Of a DNA stretch of 64,000 nt, positions 16,997 through 26,722 are shown in pieces. The translations under genes and the position numbers were made by a program. The notes under the pieces are model-generated. The model made no database searches. It was not told where the DNA came from and saw only the letters and a list, made by a program, of their open reading frames with translations. Origin of the DNA: Sphingomonas echinoides ATCC 14820 (lineage in GTDB: Bacteria; Pseudomonadota; Alphaproteobacteria; Sphingomonadales; Sphingomonadaceae); NCBI RefSeq assembly GCF_000241465.1, contig NZ_JH584235.1, positions 1,503,792 through 1,567,791 of the forward strand, written 5' to 3'. How positions within the stretch are numbered: the first letter of the stretch is position 1; the number at the start of each line of letters is the position of its first letter.

Positions 16997-17413
16997 TTAT
17001 TTCGGGGTCGCGGCCTTGGCCGATTGGCCATCGCCTTCCGGAGCGGCGACCACGTCGCGCGTCGTCGCGCCCTTGTCGACCACCGTCGTCGCCGGATCGC
17101 CGACCGACGAACGGATGCCGGGATCGTCGCTATCGGCACCGGCGGCGACCACCGTGGCCGCTTCGCCAGCGCTGCGCTGGGCAGTGCCGCCGAACAGCGC
17201 GTCGAGCGCTTGCGCATTGGCGCTGACATCGTTGGCGCGCGCTGCACCCGGCTTGGGCGGGGTCAGCGAGAAATCGGGCGGAATCACGAGCGGTGCCTGA
17301 CGCGCCACGGCGAACTCATCAGGGCCGCCGCGCCCGCCACGGCCATGGGCACAGCCCGAGGCGAGCGCCACGATCGCCAGGCTGGCCGCGGAGAGAAGAA
17401 ACGACTTACGCAT
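16997..17413 (-). CDS. DUF3035-type lipoprotein
   Basis: A 138-residue lipoprotein of unknown function. The signal peptide ends in the lipobox LASG-C at residue 21, so the mature protein should be lipidated on that cysteine and anchored in the membrane. FAVARQAPLVIPPDFSLTPPKPG is the family's core run, followed by a low-complexity Ala/Gly/Asp-rich tail. The gene overlaps lspA by 8 bases; lspA encodes the very peptidase that would process this lipoprotein. The ileS-lspA-DUF3035 order is common in sphingomonads. Confidence 0.82.
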   Translation of the reverse strand: MRKSFLLSAASLAIVALASGCAHGRGGRGGPDEFAVARQAPLVIPPDFSLTPPKPGAARANDVSANAQALDALFGGTAQRSAGEAATVVAAGADSDDPGIRSSVGDPATTVVDKGATTRDVVAAPEGDGQSAKAATPK

Positions 17414-17945
17414 GGATATTCTCCGTTGGGCCCTGTTCCGCCCCAGAATGTGTGCCCGAATCCCCGGTCGGCTTATCCCGTACCAGAAGCGCGCGAGCGA
17501 GCAAGATCAGCACACCAATGGTAATCGCGGCATCGGCCCCATTGAAGACCAAAAACGGCTGCCACGCCCCAATATGGAAATCCGCCCAATCGACGACATA
17601 GCCCAGGCGGATGCGGTCAACGATATTGCCCGCAGCGCCCCCCAGCACCAGGCCCAGCGCCATTTGGTCGGCGCGGTTCTTCTCCCGCAGCAACCACACC
17701 AGCACGCCGAGCGCGATCGCCCCCGTCATCGCCACCAGCAGCCAGCGCATCGTCGCGGTGTCGGCGTGCAACAGCCCCAGCGACACGCCCTGATTGGCGA
17801 CGAAGCGCAGGTTGAAGAAGGAGGTGACGTGATAGGCATCGCTCAGAAAATTGAGCTTCAGCACATCGGTGATGCCATATTTCGCGGCCTGATCGACCAC
17901 GAACAGGGCGGCGGCGGTGGCAAAACCAGCGACAGGCAGCTTCAT
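17406..17945 (-). CDS. lspA: Lipoprotein signal peptidase II
   Basis: A 179-residue inner-membrane aspartyl protease that removes signal peptides from diacylglyceryl-prolipoproteins. Four membrane segments are visible. The catalytic pair is Asp119 (GYVVDWADF) and Asp138 (FNGADAAI), and the GNIVDR motif (residues 106-111) is intact. The ATG at 17945 overlaps the ileS stop as ATGA, and the six codons before it in the longer frame are rejected. It overlaps the DUF3035 lipoprotein gene by 8 bases. The C-terminal tail is hydrophilic and probably cytoplasmic. Confidence 0.95.
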   Translation of the reverse strand: MKLPVAGFATAAALFVVDQAAKYGITDVLKLNFLSDAYHVTSFFNLRFVANQGVSLGLLHADTATMRWLLVAMTGAIALGVLVWLLREKNRADQMALGLVLGGAAGNIVDRIRLGYVVDWADFHIGAWQPFLVFNGADAAITIGVLILLARALLVRDKPTGDSGTHSGAEQGPTENIHA

Positions 17946-20900
17946 GCGACGACTCCCGCGCAACGGTCACACAGATCGCCATCCACCGCGACCTCGGGCA
18001 AATGCCGCCAGCAGCGACCGCATTTATGGAAATCGGTACGGGCCACCGAAATATCCGCCTCATTTTCAAAAGAAGAACGCGCAGGATCGATCGTAACCTT
18101 TGCCACTATGAAGACTTCAGCAAAGTCGATCTGCTCTGCATTCTGACGCACGTCTTCGTATGGTGACGGACAAATTACCTCAGCCTCCAGGCTTGATCTG
18201 ATAATCTTATCACGCCGGAGCGGCTCAATTTTTCCGGTAACTTTTTCACGTAATTGCCTAATTAACGACCAGCGACCCACCATCGAGAATGATACGACAT
18301 TTGGCACCTCCGGCCATTCGAGCAAATGCACCGAGCCGTCTTCGCTCGGGAAGCGATCCTGCCACACTTCCTCGGCGGTGAAGCACAACACCGGCGCGGC
18401 ATAGCGCACCAGCGCGTGGAACAGCGTGTCGAACACCGTGCGACAGCCGCGCCGCTTGGTATCATCGACCCCATCGCAATACAGCGAATCCTTGCGGATA
18501 TCGAAGTAGAAAGCCGACAAATCTTCCTGCGCGAATTCGGTCAGCAGCCGGACATAGCTGTTGAAATCGTACACCGCGACAGCCGCGCGCAGCTTCGCAT
18601 CCAATTCGGCGAGCAGGTGGAGCATGTAGCGCTCCAGCTCGGGCATTTCCGCGACCGGCAGGCGCCCAAACCGCTCAACTTCCTCGTCAAACCCTTCCAG
18701 CGCGCCCAGCAGATAGCGGAAGGTGTTGCGCAGCTTGCGATACTGGTCCGACACCCCGGCGAGGATTTCCTTGCCGATGCGGTGGTCCTCGGTGAAATCG
18801 ACCGACAGCGCCCACAGCCGCAAGATGTCCGCGCCCGATTCCTTCATCAGGTCGATCGGATTGATCGTGTTGCCGAGCGACTTGGACATTTTCATGCCCT
18901 TGGCGTCCATCGTGAAGCCGTGCGTCAGCACCGCATCATAGGGCGCGCGCCCGCGCGTGCCGCACGCCTCCATCAGCGACGACTGGAACCAGCCGCGATG
19001 CTGATCCGACCCTTCGAGATAGAGGTTGGCCGGCCATTGCAGATCGGGCCAGCGCCCGCTTTCCAGCACAAAGGCATGGGTGCAGCCACTGTCGAACCAC
19101 ACGTCGAGAATGTCGGTGACGCGCTCATAATCGGCGGCGTCGTAATCGGCCCCGAGCAGATCCTGCGCCGCCTCTTCGGACCACGCATCGACGCCCTGCT
19201 CGCGCACCGCGGCGACAATCCGGCGGTTGACCTCCGGGTCGACCAGATAGTGGCCGGTCGCGCGGTTGACGAACAGCGTGATCGGCACGCCCCAGGCGCG
19301 CTGACGGCTGATCACCCAATCGGGTCGCCCGGCGACCATCGCGGTGATGCGGTTCTGCCCCTTGGGCGGATACCAGGTGGTGGCTTCGATCGCGGCGAGC
19401 GCGGTGGAGCGCAAAGTCTCCCCTTCTGCTCCCCTCCCGCCTGCGGGAGGGGTTGGGGGAGGGAAATCAGCAGCGAGCGCAGCGTTCGCGGCACTGCCCT
19501 CCCCCAGCCCCTCCCGCAAGCGGGAGGGGAGTTTTTGGTCCATCGGAATGAACCATTGCGGCGTCGCGCGGAAAATCACCTTCGCCTTCGACCGCCACGA
19601 ATGCGGATAGGAGTGCGCGAAATCATCGCTCGCAGCTAACAACGCGCCCACCGCGCGCAGGTCCGAACAGATCGGCCCCTCGGCGGAGACGAACTTCTTG
19701 TTGATCACTGAGCCCTGCCCGCCGAGCCACGCCCAATCGGCGCGATACATCCCCGCGCCATCGACCGCGAAGACCGGATCGATGCCATAGTGCTTGCACA
19801 GCAGGAAATCGTCCTCGCCATGGTCCGGTGCCATATGGACGAGCCCGGTGCCCGCGTCGGTGGTGACGAAATCGCCCGGCAGGAACGGGCGGGGCTTGGC
19901 GAAAAACCCGCCGAGCGCGTGCATCGGATGACGCGCTTCGCCACGAGCAAGGTCGGTTCCCTTAATTCGCAAACCCGTGTCGCCAATCGCCCATCCGGCA
20001 GGTGCATTCTTCGGATTCAGACGTGCCACAAATGAATCGACTAATTGAACAGCGACAATCACCTTTGTGTCACGCAGGCCATCTCGGCGCGATGGCTCAG
20101 TTCCCCGTTCCGTCAGCGAAATCAGTTCGAGCTTGGAAACGTCCAAAACTGCGTATTCAATACCCTCTCCGTAAGCCAACGCTTGGTTGACAGGGATGGT
20201 CCACGGCGTTGTCGTCCAAATTACGAGATAGACTCTTTCACCGCGGACCAAGAATTCGCGAATGGCAGGACAGTTGGGAGTATCCAGGACCTCGAACGCC
20301 ACGTCGATCTGCGTCGACACGACATCCTCATATTCGACCTCGGCCTCGGCGAGCGCGGTCTTTTCGACCGGCGACCACATCACCGGCTTGGCCCCACGAT
20401 AGAGCTGCCCGCTTTCCGCGAATTTCAACAGCTCGGTGACGATCGTCGCCTCGGCCTGGAAATCCATCGTCAGATAGGGATGGTCCCAGTCGCCATTGAT
20501 GCCGAGCCGCTTCAACTGCTCGCGCTGCACATCGACCCAATGCTGCGCATAGGCGCGGCACTCGGCGCGGAATTCGTTCGCCGGAACTTCGTCCTTGTTC
20601 CGCTTCTTGGCGCGGTACTGCTCCTCGACCTTCCACTCGATCGGCAGGCCGTGGCAGTCCCAGCCGGGCACATAAGGCGCATCCTTGCCGAGCAGCGTCT
20701 GCGTGCGGCACACCGTGTCCTTCAGGATGTGGTTGAGCGCATGGCCGATATGCATGTCGCCATTCGCATAAGGCGGGCCGTCATGCAGGATGAACTTCTC
20801 GCGACCGCGACGCGCCGCGCGCGTTTTCTCATAGAGACCCATAGCCTGCCACCGCGCGAGAATCCCCGGCTCCTTGGCGGGCAGGCCGGCTTTCATCGGA

Positions 20901-20980
20901 AAGTCGGTCTTCGGCAGGAAGACGGTGTCGCGCCAATCTCGTTGGGCGTCGCGGGCGGCGGTGTCTGAAGTGTCGGTCAT
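17942..20980 (-). CDS. ileS: Isoleucyl-tRNA synthetase with an in-frame repeat insertion
   Basis: A class I synthetase of 1012 residues, against about 930-970 for most bacterial forms. HIGH lies at residues 77-80, KMSKS near 697-701, and a C-terminal zinc motif CGRCW...CDRC closes the protein. Between FIPMDQ (about residue 482) and LRSTALAAIEA (about 519) lies a Pro/Gly/Arg/Ala-rich segment encoded by a palindromic repeat of 99 bases (19431-19529), described separately. Two stretches, 18061-18300 and 19981-20280, have GC near 46% and 53%, against about 65% in a neighbouring stretch of the gene. Function is probably kept, since both catalytic motifs are intact. The gene is followed by lspA with overlap ATGA. 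Confidence 0.95.
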   Translation of the reverse strand: MTDTSDTAARDAQRDWRDTVFLPKTDFPMKAGLPAKEPGILARWQAMGLYEKTRAARRGREKFILHDGPPYANGDMHIGHALNHILKDTVCRTQTLLGKDAPYVPGWDCHGLPIEWKVEEQYRAKKRNKDEVPANEFRAECRAYAQHWVDVQREQLKRLGINGDWDHPYLTMDFQAEATIVTELLKFAESGQLYRGAKPVMWSPVEKTALAEAEVEYEDVVSTQIDVAFEVLDTPNCPAIREFLVRGERVYLVIWTTTPWTIPVNQALAYGEGIEYAVLDVSKLELISLTERGTEPSRRDGLRDTKVIVAVQLVDSFVARLNPKNAPAGWAIGDTGLRIKGTDLARGEARHPMHALGGFFAKPRPFLPGDFVTTDAGTGLVHMAPDHGEDDFLLCKHYGIDPVFAVDGAGMYRADWAWLGGQGSVINKKFVSAEGPICSDLRAVGALLAASDDFAHSYPHSWRSKAKVIFRATPQWFIPMDQKLPSRLREGLGEGSAANAALAADFPPPTPPAGGRGAEGETLRSTALAAIEATTWYPPKGQNRITAMVAGRPDWVISRQRAWGVPITLFVNRATGHYLVDPEVNRRIVAAVREQGVDAWSEEAAQDLLGADYDAADYERVTDILDVWFDSGCTHAFVLESGRWPDLQWPANLYLEGSDQHRGWFQSSLMEACGTRGRAPYDAVLTHGFTMDAKGMKMSKSLGNTINPIDLMKESGADILRLWALSVDFTEDHRIGKEILAGVSDQYRKLRNTFRYLLGALEGFDEEVERFGRLPVAEMPELERYMLHLLAELDAKLRAAVAVYDFNSYVRLLTEFAQEDLSAFYFDIRKDSLYCDGVDDTKRRGCRTVFDTLFHALVRYAAPVLCFTAEEVWQDRFPSEDGSVHLLEWPEVPNVVSFSMVGRWSLIRQLREKVTGKIEPLRRDKIIRSSLEAEVICPSPYEDVRQNAEQIDFAEVFIVAKVTIDPARSSFENEADISVARTDFHKCGRCWRHLPEVAVDGDLCDRCAGVVA
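19431..19529. repeat. Palindromic repeat inserted in frame within ileS
   Basis: Two hairpins face each other: CCCCTCCCGC-CT-GCGGGAGGGG (19431-19452) and CCCCTCCCGC-AA-GCGGGAGGGG (19508-19529), with GGGGGAGGG and CCCTCCCCC inside them. The length, 99 bases, is 33 codons and keeps the frame. A near relative, with the same two hairpins 101 bases end to end, lies in the dapD-glpX gap (50059-50159). This identifies the ileS copy as a dispersed element rather than native coding sequence. Confidence 0.88.
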
Positions 20981-21073
20981 TGGATGCGGCCTTAGCCGAG
21001 CGGCAACGCTCTATAAAGCCCTCCCCGCAGGGGAGCCTCAATCGCCATCAATGCGCGTCGCTCGTTGATCGTC

Positions 21074-21134
21074 GCTTTGCGTCTTCGCGGCTTCGCGTGA
21101 ATCGTTTTCACGCGAAGCCGCGAAGACGCAAAGC
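21074..21134. repeat. Perfect 28-base-pair hairpin between sppA-GNAT and ileS
   Basis: The arm 21074-21101 (starting GCTTTGCGTCTTCGCGGC) is matched base for base by 21107-21134, with the loop TCGTT. Such a stem would be very stable in RNA and would block read-through from the acetyltransferase gene into ileS. It has no T tract and looks like a dispersed extragenic palindrome. Confidence 0.85.
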
Positions 21135-21164
21135 AGAAAGGATTTTACGCGCCTGCGCGCCGCG

Positions 21165-21749
21165 TCACCAATTCCACACCATTCCGGTCTCGCTGAACGG
21201 CTTGGGCTCCATCGGCGGCAAGGTGGCGTCGTTGAGTTCGCATTGCCACAGGCCGACATCGACCCAGCGGCCTTCCTTATAGCCAACCTCACGCAGCACC
21301 CCGGCGCGGCGGAAGCCGACCGATTCATGCAGCCGGATCGAATGCTCGTTGGGCAGCGAAATCACGCTGAGCGCCTGGGTGAAACCCTGCGCGCGCAACG
21401 TATCGATCAGGGCATCATACAGATGCCGCCCATTGCCGCGCCCCTGCGTGCCGGTCTCGAGATAGACCGAGGTTTCCACCGTATAACGATAGGCCGGGCG
21501 ATCGCGGAAGGCCGAGGCATAGGCGTAGCCGCGTACCGGTCCCTCCGGCCCTTCCGTCACCACCAGCCACGGATACAGCCCGCCCGAGGCCGCCATGCGC
21601 GTCCCGATCGTGGCGGCATCGGGTGCGGTCAGCTCGAACGAGACGGTGCCGCCTTCGACATAGGGCCGATAGATCTCCGCAATCGCCGCGGCATCTGCGG
21701 GCGTCGCCGGGCGCACCGCGATCGGGCGCGGGGCTGGATCGACGCTCAC
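21165..21749 (-). CDS. GNAT N-acetyltransferase (phosphinothricin/YncA-like)
   Basis: A 194-residue acetyl-CoA-dependent N-acetyltransferase. The start IAVRPATPADAAAIAEIYRPYVEGGTVSFE, the ETSVYLETGTQGRGNGRHLYDAL segment (with the acetyl-CoA loop QGRGNG) and the NEHSIRLHESVGFRRAGVLREVGYKEGRW segment match the PAT/MddA/YncA group, which act on methionine derivatives, methionine sulfoximine or phosphinothricin. The true substrate is unknown. The GTG at 21749 overlaps the sppA stop (GTGA); the longer upstream frame lies inside sppA and is rejected. It is the second gene of the sppA operon. Confidence 0.86.
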   Translation of the reverse strand: MSVDPAPRPIAVRPATPADAAAIAEIYRPYVEGGTVSFELTAPDAATIGTRMAASGGLYPWLVVTEGPEGPVRGYAYASAFRDRPAYRYTVETSVYLETGTQGRGNGRHLYDALIDTLRAQGFTQALSVISLPNEHSIRLHESVGFRRAGVLREVGYKEGRWVDVGLWQCELNDATLPPMEPKPFSETGMVWNW

Positions 21750-23623
21750 AGGCCGAACCGCGCGAGCACGAGGGTGAGCAAGGTGGCGTCGCCTGGTTGC
21801 GGCTGCGCACCGCCCAGCCCGTCGCATTCCAGGCACCTTGCCTGGATCGCCGCCCCGGTGCCGATCCGCTTCACATCGCCCAGCGCGCGCGCGAACACCG
21901 CGCGCCGCTCGGTCGCCATCCGCGTGAAGGCATCGCCCGCCGAGGCATCGTCATCCTTGTTCGAATCGAGGATCTGCGAAATCAGCCGCATGAACGCGCT
22001 CGGCTTCTTTTCCAGATATTCGGCATGGACATCTTCGGGCTTCAACCCTGCGCGCTTGGCGGCTTCGGTGATTGCGTCCTGTAACCCGCCGAAGCGATCG
22101 ACCAGCCCGATCTGATGCGCGGTGCCGCCATCCCAGACGCGCCCCTGCCCGATCTCGTCGACGCGCGCCGGGGTCAGCTTGCGCGCGGTGGCAACGCGGG
22201 TGATGAACTGCTGATAACCATTCTCGATCCCCGCCTGGAAGATCGCATCGGTCTCGGCATTGGTGCCGCCATAGATGTCCGGCTGCCCGGACAGCGGCGT
22301 GGTGCGCACACCATCGGTGGTGAGGCCGATCTTCTTGAGCGTATTCTCAAAGGTCGGGATGATGCCGAAGATGCCGATCGAGCCGGTGATGGTGGTCGGC
22401 TCGGCGAAGATCACGTCACCCGCCGTCGACACCCAATAGCCGCCCGACGCCGCCAGCGAGCCCATCGAGACCACAATCGGCAGCTTCTGCGCCTTGGCCT
22501 CCAGAATCGCACGCCGCATGTCTTCAGACGCAAGCGCCGAACCGCCCGGTGAATCAACCCGCACGACCAGCGCCTTCAGGTCCTTCTTGGCAAGCGCATC
22601 GAGCAATGCCTTGGACACCGTATCGGAGCCGACACTGCCGCTCTTCGATTTGCCATCGATAATGTCGCCGGCGATCGTCAGCACGCCGATCTTGGCACCC
22701 CCGGTCGGCAGCGGGTTGGCGGCGACATAGGCGTCATATTTGATCGTCTTGAAGGTGCCCGGTGCCTTGTCCGACTCCGCGCCCGCCAGTTCGGCGACGC
22801 GCTTGCCGAAATCGAGGTGACTGCCGAGCTTGTCGACGATGCCCGCATCAAGATTGGCCTGCGCGATATTGCCCTTGGCGGCGGTGATGACCGCGCCCGG
22901 CGTCGTCAGGAACGGGGTGACCTTCGCCTTGGGGCGTGCCTTCGCCACGGCTTCCTGCCAATTGGCGAACAGCACCTGATACAGCTTGACCACTTCTTCC
23001 TTGGCCTCGGGCGAGGCTTCGGTGCGGGTATAGGGCTCGACGAACGACTTGTATTTGCCAACGCGGTAGACGTGCGCGTTGATGCCGAGCTTGTCGATCA
23101 GCCCCTTATAATAAAGCTGGCTGCCGCCCGGCCCCATGAACAGCGTGCCGCCCATCGGGCTCATCCACACTTCGCTGGCATTGGCGGCGAGGCGGTAACC
23201 GCTATCGGTATACGCGGTGGCATAAGCGAGCACGGGCTTGCCGCCGTCGCGCACGCGGCGGATGGCGTCGGCAACTTCGTTGAGCGCGGCGGGATAGCCG
23301 CCGCCGAACGCGTCGAGATCGAGCACCACCGCCTTGACGCGGCTGTCCTTGCCCGCCGCATCCAGGCTGCGCACGACATCGCGCAGGCGGAATTGATGCG
23401 GCGTGCGGCCACCGCCCAGGCTGGCAAAGGGATCGGCCTCGGCCGGCTGCTCGACGATCGCGCCGTCAAGTTTCAGCAGCAGTGCGCCGTCCCCGATCGT
23501 GGTCTTGCCCGGCCGCGCCGCCAGCGCACCGAACAGCAAGCCAAAGAACAGCAGCATCGCGATCAGAACGAGACCGTCCTTGATCCCGACGAGAATCTTC
23601 CACGCGCCCCGTACGAGTTTCAC
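21746..23623 (-). CDS. sppA: Signal peptide peptidase SppA, 67K type
   Basis: A 625-residue membrane-anchored serine peptidase that degrades cleaved signal peptides in the periplasm. One N-terminal membrane helix (about residues 14-35) is followed by two tandem S49 domains. The split catalytic dyad is Lys192 (GKYKSF) in the first domain and Ser393 (LAASGGYW) in the second. DSPGGS near 358 and the GSIGIFG segment are also typical. The GTG at 23623 is favoured by GGGAG seven bases upstream; the longer frame to 23707 would put a polar tail before the helix. A GNAT gene is coupled downstream, and groESL is divergent. Confidence 0.93.
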   Translation of the reverse strand: MKLVRGAWKILVGIKDGLVLIAMLLFFGLLFGALAARPGKTTIGDGALLLKLDGAIVEQPAEADPFASLGGGRTPHQFRLRDVVRSLDAAGKDSRVKAVVLDLDAFGGGYPAALNEVADAIRRVRDGGKPVLAYATAYTDSGYRLAANASEVWMSPMGGTLFMGPGGSQLYYKGLIDKLGINAHVYRVGKYKSFVEPYTRTEASPEAKEEVVKLYQVLFANWQEAVAKARPKAKVTPFLTTPGAVITAAKGNIAQANLDAGIVDKLGSHLDFGKRVAELAGAESDKAPGTFKTIKYDAYVAANPLPTGGAKIGVLTIAGDIIDGKSKSGSVGSDTVSKALLDALAKKDLKALVVRVDSPGGSALASEDMRRAILEAKAQKLPIVVSMGSLAASGGYWVSTAGDVIFAEPTTITGSIGIFGIIPTFENTLKKIGLTTDGVRTTPLSGQPDIYGGTNAETDAIFQAGIENGYQQFITRVATARKLTPARVDEIGQGRVWDGGTAHQIGLVDRFGGLQDAITEAAKRAGLKPEDVHAEYLEKKPSAFMRLISQILDSNKDDDASAGDAFTRMATERRAVFARALGDVKRIGTGAAIQARCLECDGLGGAQPQPGDATLLTLVLARFGL

Positions 23624-23685
23624 TTGGCCGCTCCCTATTTGGCGGAAATACCGCCCTTGGCTAGGGCAAGGCGTCCGTCGAGTAA

Positions 23686-23711
23686 ATGCGTGTTGCACGA
23701 CCAACACGCAT
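23686..23711. promoter_or_regulatory. 10-base inverted repeat in the sppA-groES gap
   Basis: ATGCGTGTTG and CAACACGCAT are perfect complements six bases apart, followed by ATTTTTG. It lies 63 bases upstream of sppA. On the plus strand it looks like a terminator, but no plus-strand gene ends nearby, so an operator for sppA or a boundary element is equally possible. Confidence 0.4.
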
Positions 23712-23742
23712 ATTTTTGTAGGCCAATCCCGATGGCGACCGG

Positions 23743-23771
23743 TTGACGATGCCAGGTCGCGACATCATATG
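23743..23771 (+). promoter_or_regulatory. Candidate groESL promoter
   Basis: TTGACG (23743-23748) and CATATG (23766-23771) are 17 bases apart, with the CIRCE element beginning eight bases further on, just where transcription should start. The -10 box is only a half match. Confidence 0.5.
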
Positions 23772-23778
23772 CGCCGTG

Positions 23779-23805
23779 CTGGCACTCACTCCGTGCGAGT
23801 GCTAA
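23779..23805 (+). promoter_or_regulatory. CIRCE operator (HrcA site) of groESL
   Basis: CTGGCACTC, nine bases, then GAGTGCTAA: the right arm is the perfect CIRCE arm, and the left arm differs from TTAGCACTC only at its first and third bases. HrcA binding here would repress groESL until heat or misfolded protein titrates GroEL away. hrcA itself is not in the window. Confidence 0.92.
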
Positions 23806-23835
23806 CAGCTGTTCAATATATAAGGGACTTCACGC

Positions 23836-24123
23836 ATGACCTTTCGTCCATTGCATGACCGCGTCCTCGTCCGCCGGGTAGAGGCAGAAGAGAAGACGGC
23901 AGGCGGGATCATCATCCCGGAAACCGCCAAGGAAAAGCCGCAGGAAGGCGAAGTCGTTTCGGTCGGCACCGGCGCCCGCAACGAAGCCGGTGAAATCCAC
24001 CCGCTCGAAGTCAAGGCTGGCGACAAGATCCTGTTCGGCAAGTGGTCGGGCACCGAAGTCAAGATCAACGGCGAAGACCTGTTGATCATGAAGGAAAGCG
24101 ACATCCTCGGGATCGTAGGCTGA
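23836..24123 (+). CDS. groES: Co-chaperonin GroES
   Basis: The 95-residue lid of the GroEL chamber, a heptamer that caps the folding cage. [34 protein letters not shown] is the typical N-terminal half including the mobile loop that docks to GroEL, and the C terminus ends in [11 protein letters not shown]. Length is normal. The gene follows a CIRCE operator and is the first gene of the groESL operon, with 71 bases to groEL. Confidence 0.98.
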   Translation: MTFRPLHDRVLVRRVEAEEKTAGGIIIPETAKEKPQEGEVVSVGTGARNEAGEIHPLEVKAGDKILFGKWSGTEVKINGEDLLIMKESDILGIVG

Positions 24124-24143
24124 TCCTGCCGCTTTCGGCCTGA

Positions 24144-25841
<1,698 letters not shown>

Positions 25842-25947
25842 TCCGAAGGGCGTCCGTGGTCCTACTGGCCACGGACTCGCCCGAGGACGGACGGCCACGG
25901 CTTTGCCGGGCCCAATCCAAACCTCCCAGCCCAGGCTGGACCAAAAG

Positions 25948-25980
25948 AAAGGGCCGGGGCGCGAACCCCGGCCCTTTTTT
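25948..25980 (+). terminator. Rho-independent terminator of groESL
   Basis: AAAGGGCCGGGG pairs with CCCCGGCCCTTT around CGCGAA and runs into six T residues. It lies 107 bases after the groEL stop. Nothing else was recognised in the bases between. Confidence 0.88.
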
Positions 25981-26010
25981 GTGCCTTGCTCAGTCAGCCT
26001 GCGGGAAACA

Positions 26011-26541
26011 TCACTGCAGTTCCGGCCGATCCGCGACTGCGGCAGCTGTCGGCGCGGCGGGTGCCTTGCAGCCGCGCGCCAGGCCGATGCCCTTGAGATA
26101 GGCGCGCCGCGTCGATCCGGCATAGACCGCCGCTTCCACCCGGCGCTGCTGTTTGTCCGCCCCGGTGATGACGCGCACGATGCCAAGGCCCGGGATCAGC
26201 GTGTTGACGGCGGTCCGCGCCGCAACGGCGGCAAGCGCCGACCCTTCGCCCTTGGGCTGACCCGGCGCATCGACATCGGTGCCCAAAGCGGCGTTGAGTC
26301 TGCGCACTTCGCCCGCAATCGCAGCACAGGAGCGCGTATTGACCGACGAATAGGGTGCGGACGCCGCCAATTGCAGGATGGGCGGGATTTTCTTGTCGGT
26401 GATGCGCACGTCGCGCAGCGGCTGCGTGACGGCCTTGCCGACGCTGTCATCCTGCGGCCCGGCGGCCTGCAGCGCCATCGGCGTCAGCACCATCGCGATC
26501 GAAGCGATGATGATAGGGGTATGGATCCGGCGCATTCTCAA
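26011..26541 (-). CDS. Exported protein of unknown function
   Basis: I do not recognise this 176-residue protein. It begins with a signal peptide (basic RMRR, a hydrophobic run, then Ala-X-Ala around residue 26). The mature part has two cysteines far apart that might form a disulfide (in RSCAAIAGEVRRLN and GLARGCKA), a central hydrophobic AARTAVNTLIPGLGIVRVITGA segment that could be membrane-seeking, and a Pro/Ala tail. Similar short exported proteins occur in sphingomonads without known function. It is divergent from the TonB receptor gene and converges on groESL. Confidence 0.72.
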   Translation of the reverse strand: MRMRRIHTPIIIASIAMVLTPMALQAAGPQDDSVGKAVTQPLRDVRITDKKIPPILQLAASAPYSSVNTRSCAAIAGEVRRLNAALGTDVDAPGQPKGEGSALAAVAARTAVNTLIPGLGIVRVITGADKQQRRVEAAVYAGSTRRAYLKGIGLARGCKAPAAPTAAAVADRPELQ

Positions 26542-26680
26542 AAATCCCTGCCTGTTGTATCAGCGCCACGACTCCCGTGCGCATCCTTTTGTTCCCGCGG
26601 TGCACGGCGCGGACACTGGCGAGATCGCGGCGGTCGTCACGAACCCGTCATGAAAGCAGCGTAGCGGTCCCGAAACTTCG

Positions 26681-26700
26681 AGGTTGGGGAATCCCAACCT
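26681..26700 (+). promoter_or_regulatory. Hairpin directly before the TonB receptor ribosome site
   Basis: AGGTTGGG-GAAT-CCCAACCT is a perfect eight-base stem with a four-base loop. It ends 22 bases before the ATG at 26723 and just ahead of the GGGGGA ribosome site, so in mRNA it would lie next to the site where ribosomes land. It could be an operator instead. Confidence 0.5.
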
Positions 26701-26722
26701 GTAGCCGTTGGGGGAAATCATC

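Noticed and set aside
19431..19529. Intein or intron in ileS
   Set aside because: At 33 codons it is far too short and has no splicing or endonuclease motifs; the match to an intergenic repeat explains it.
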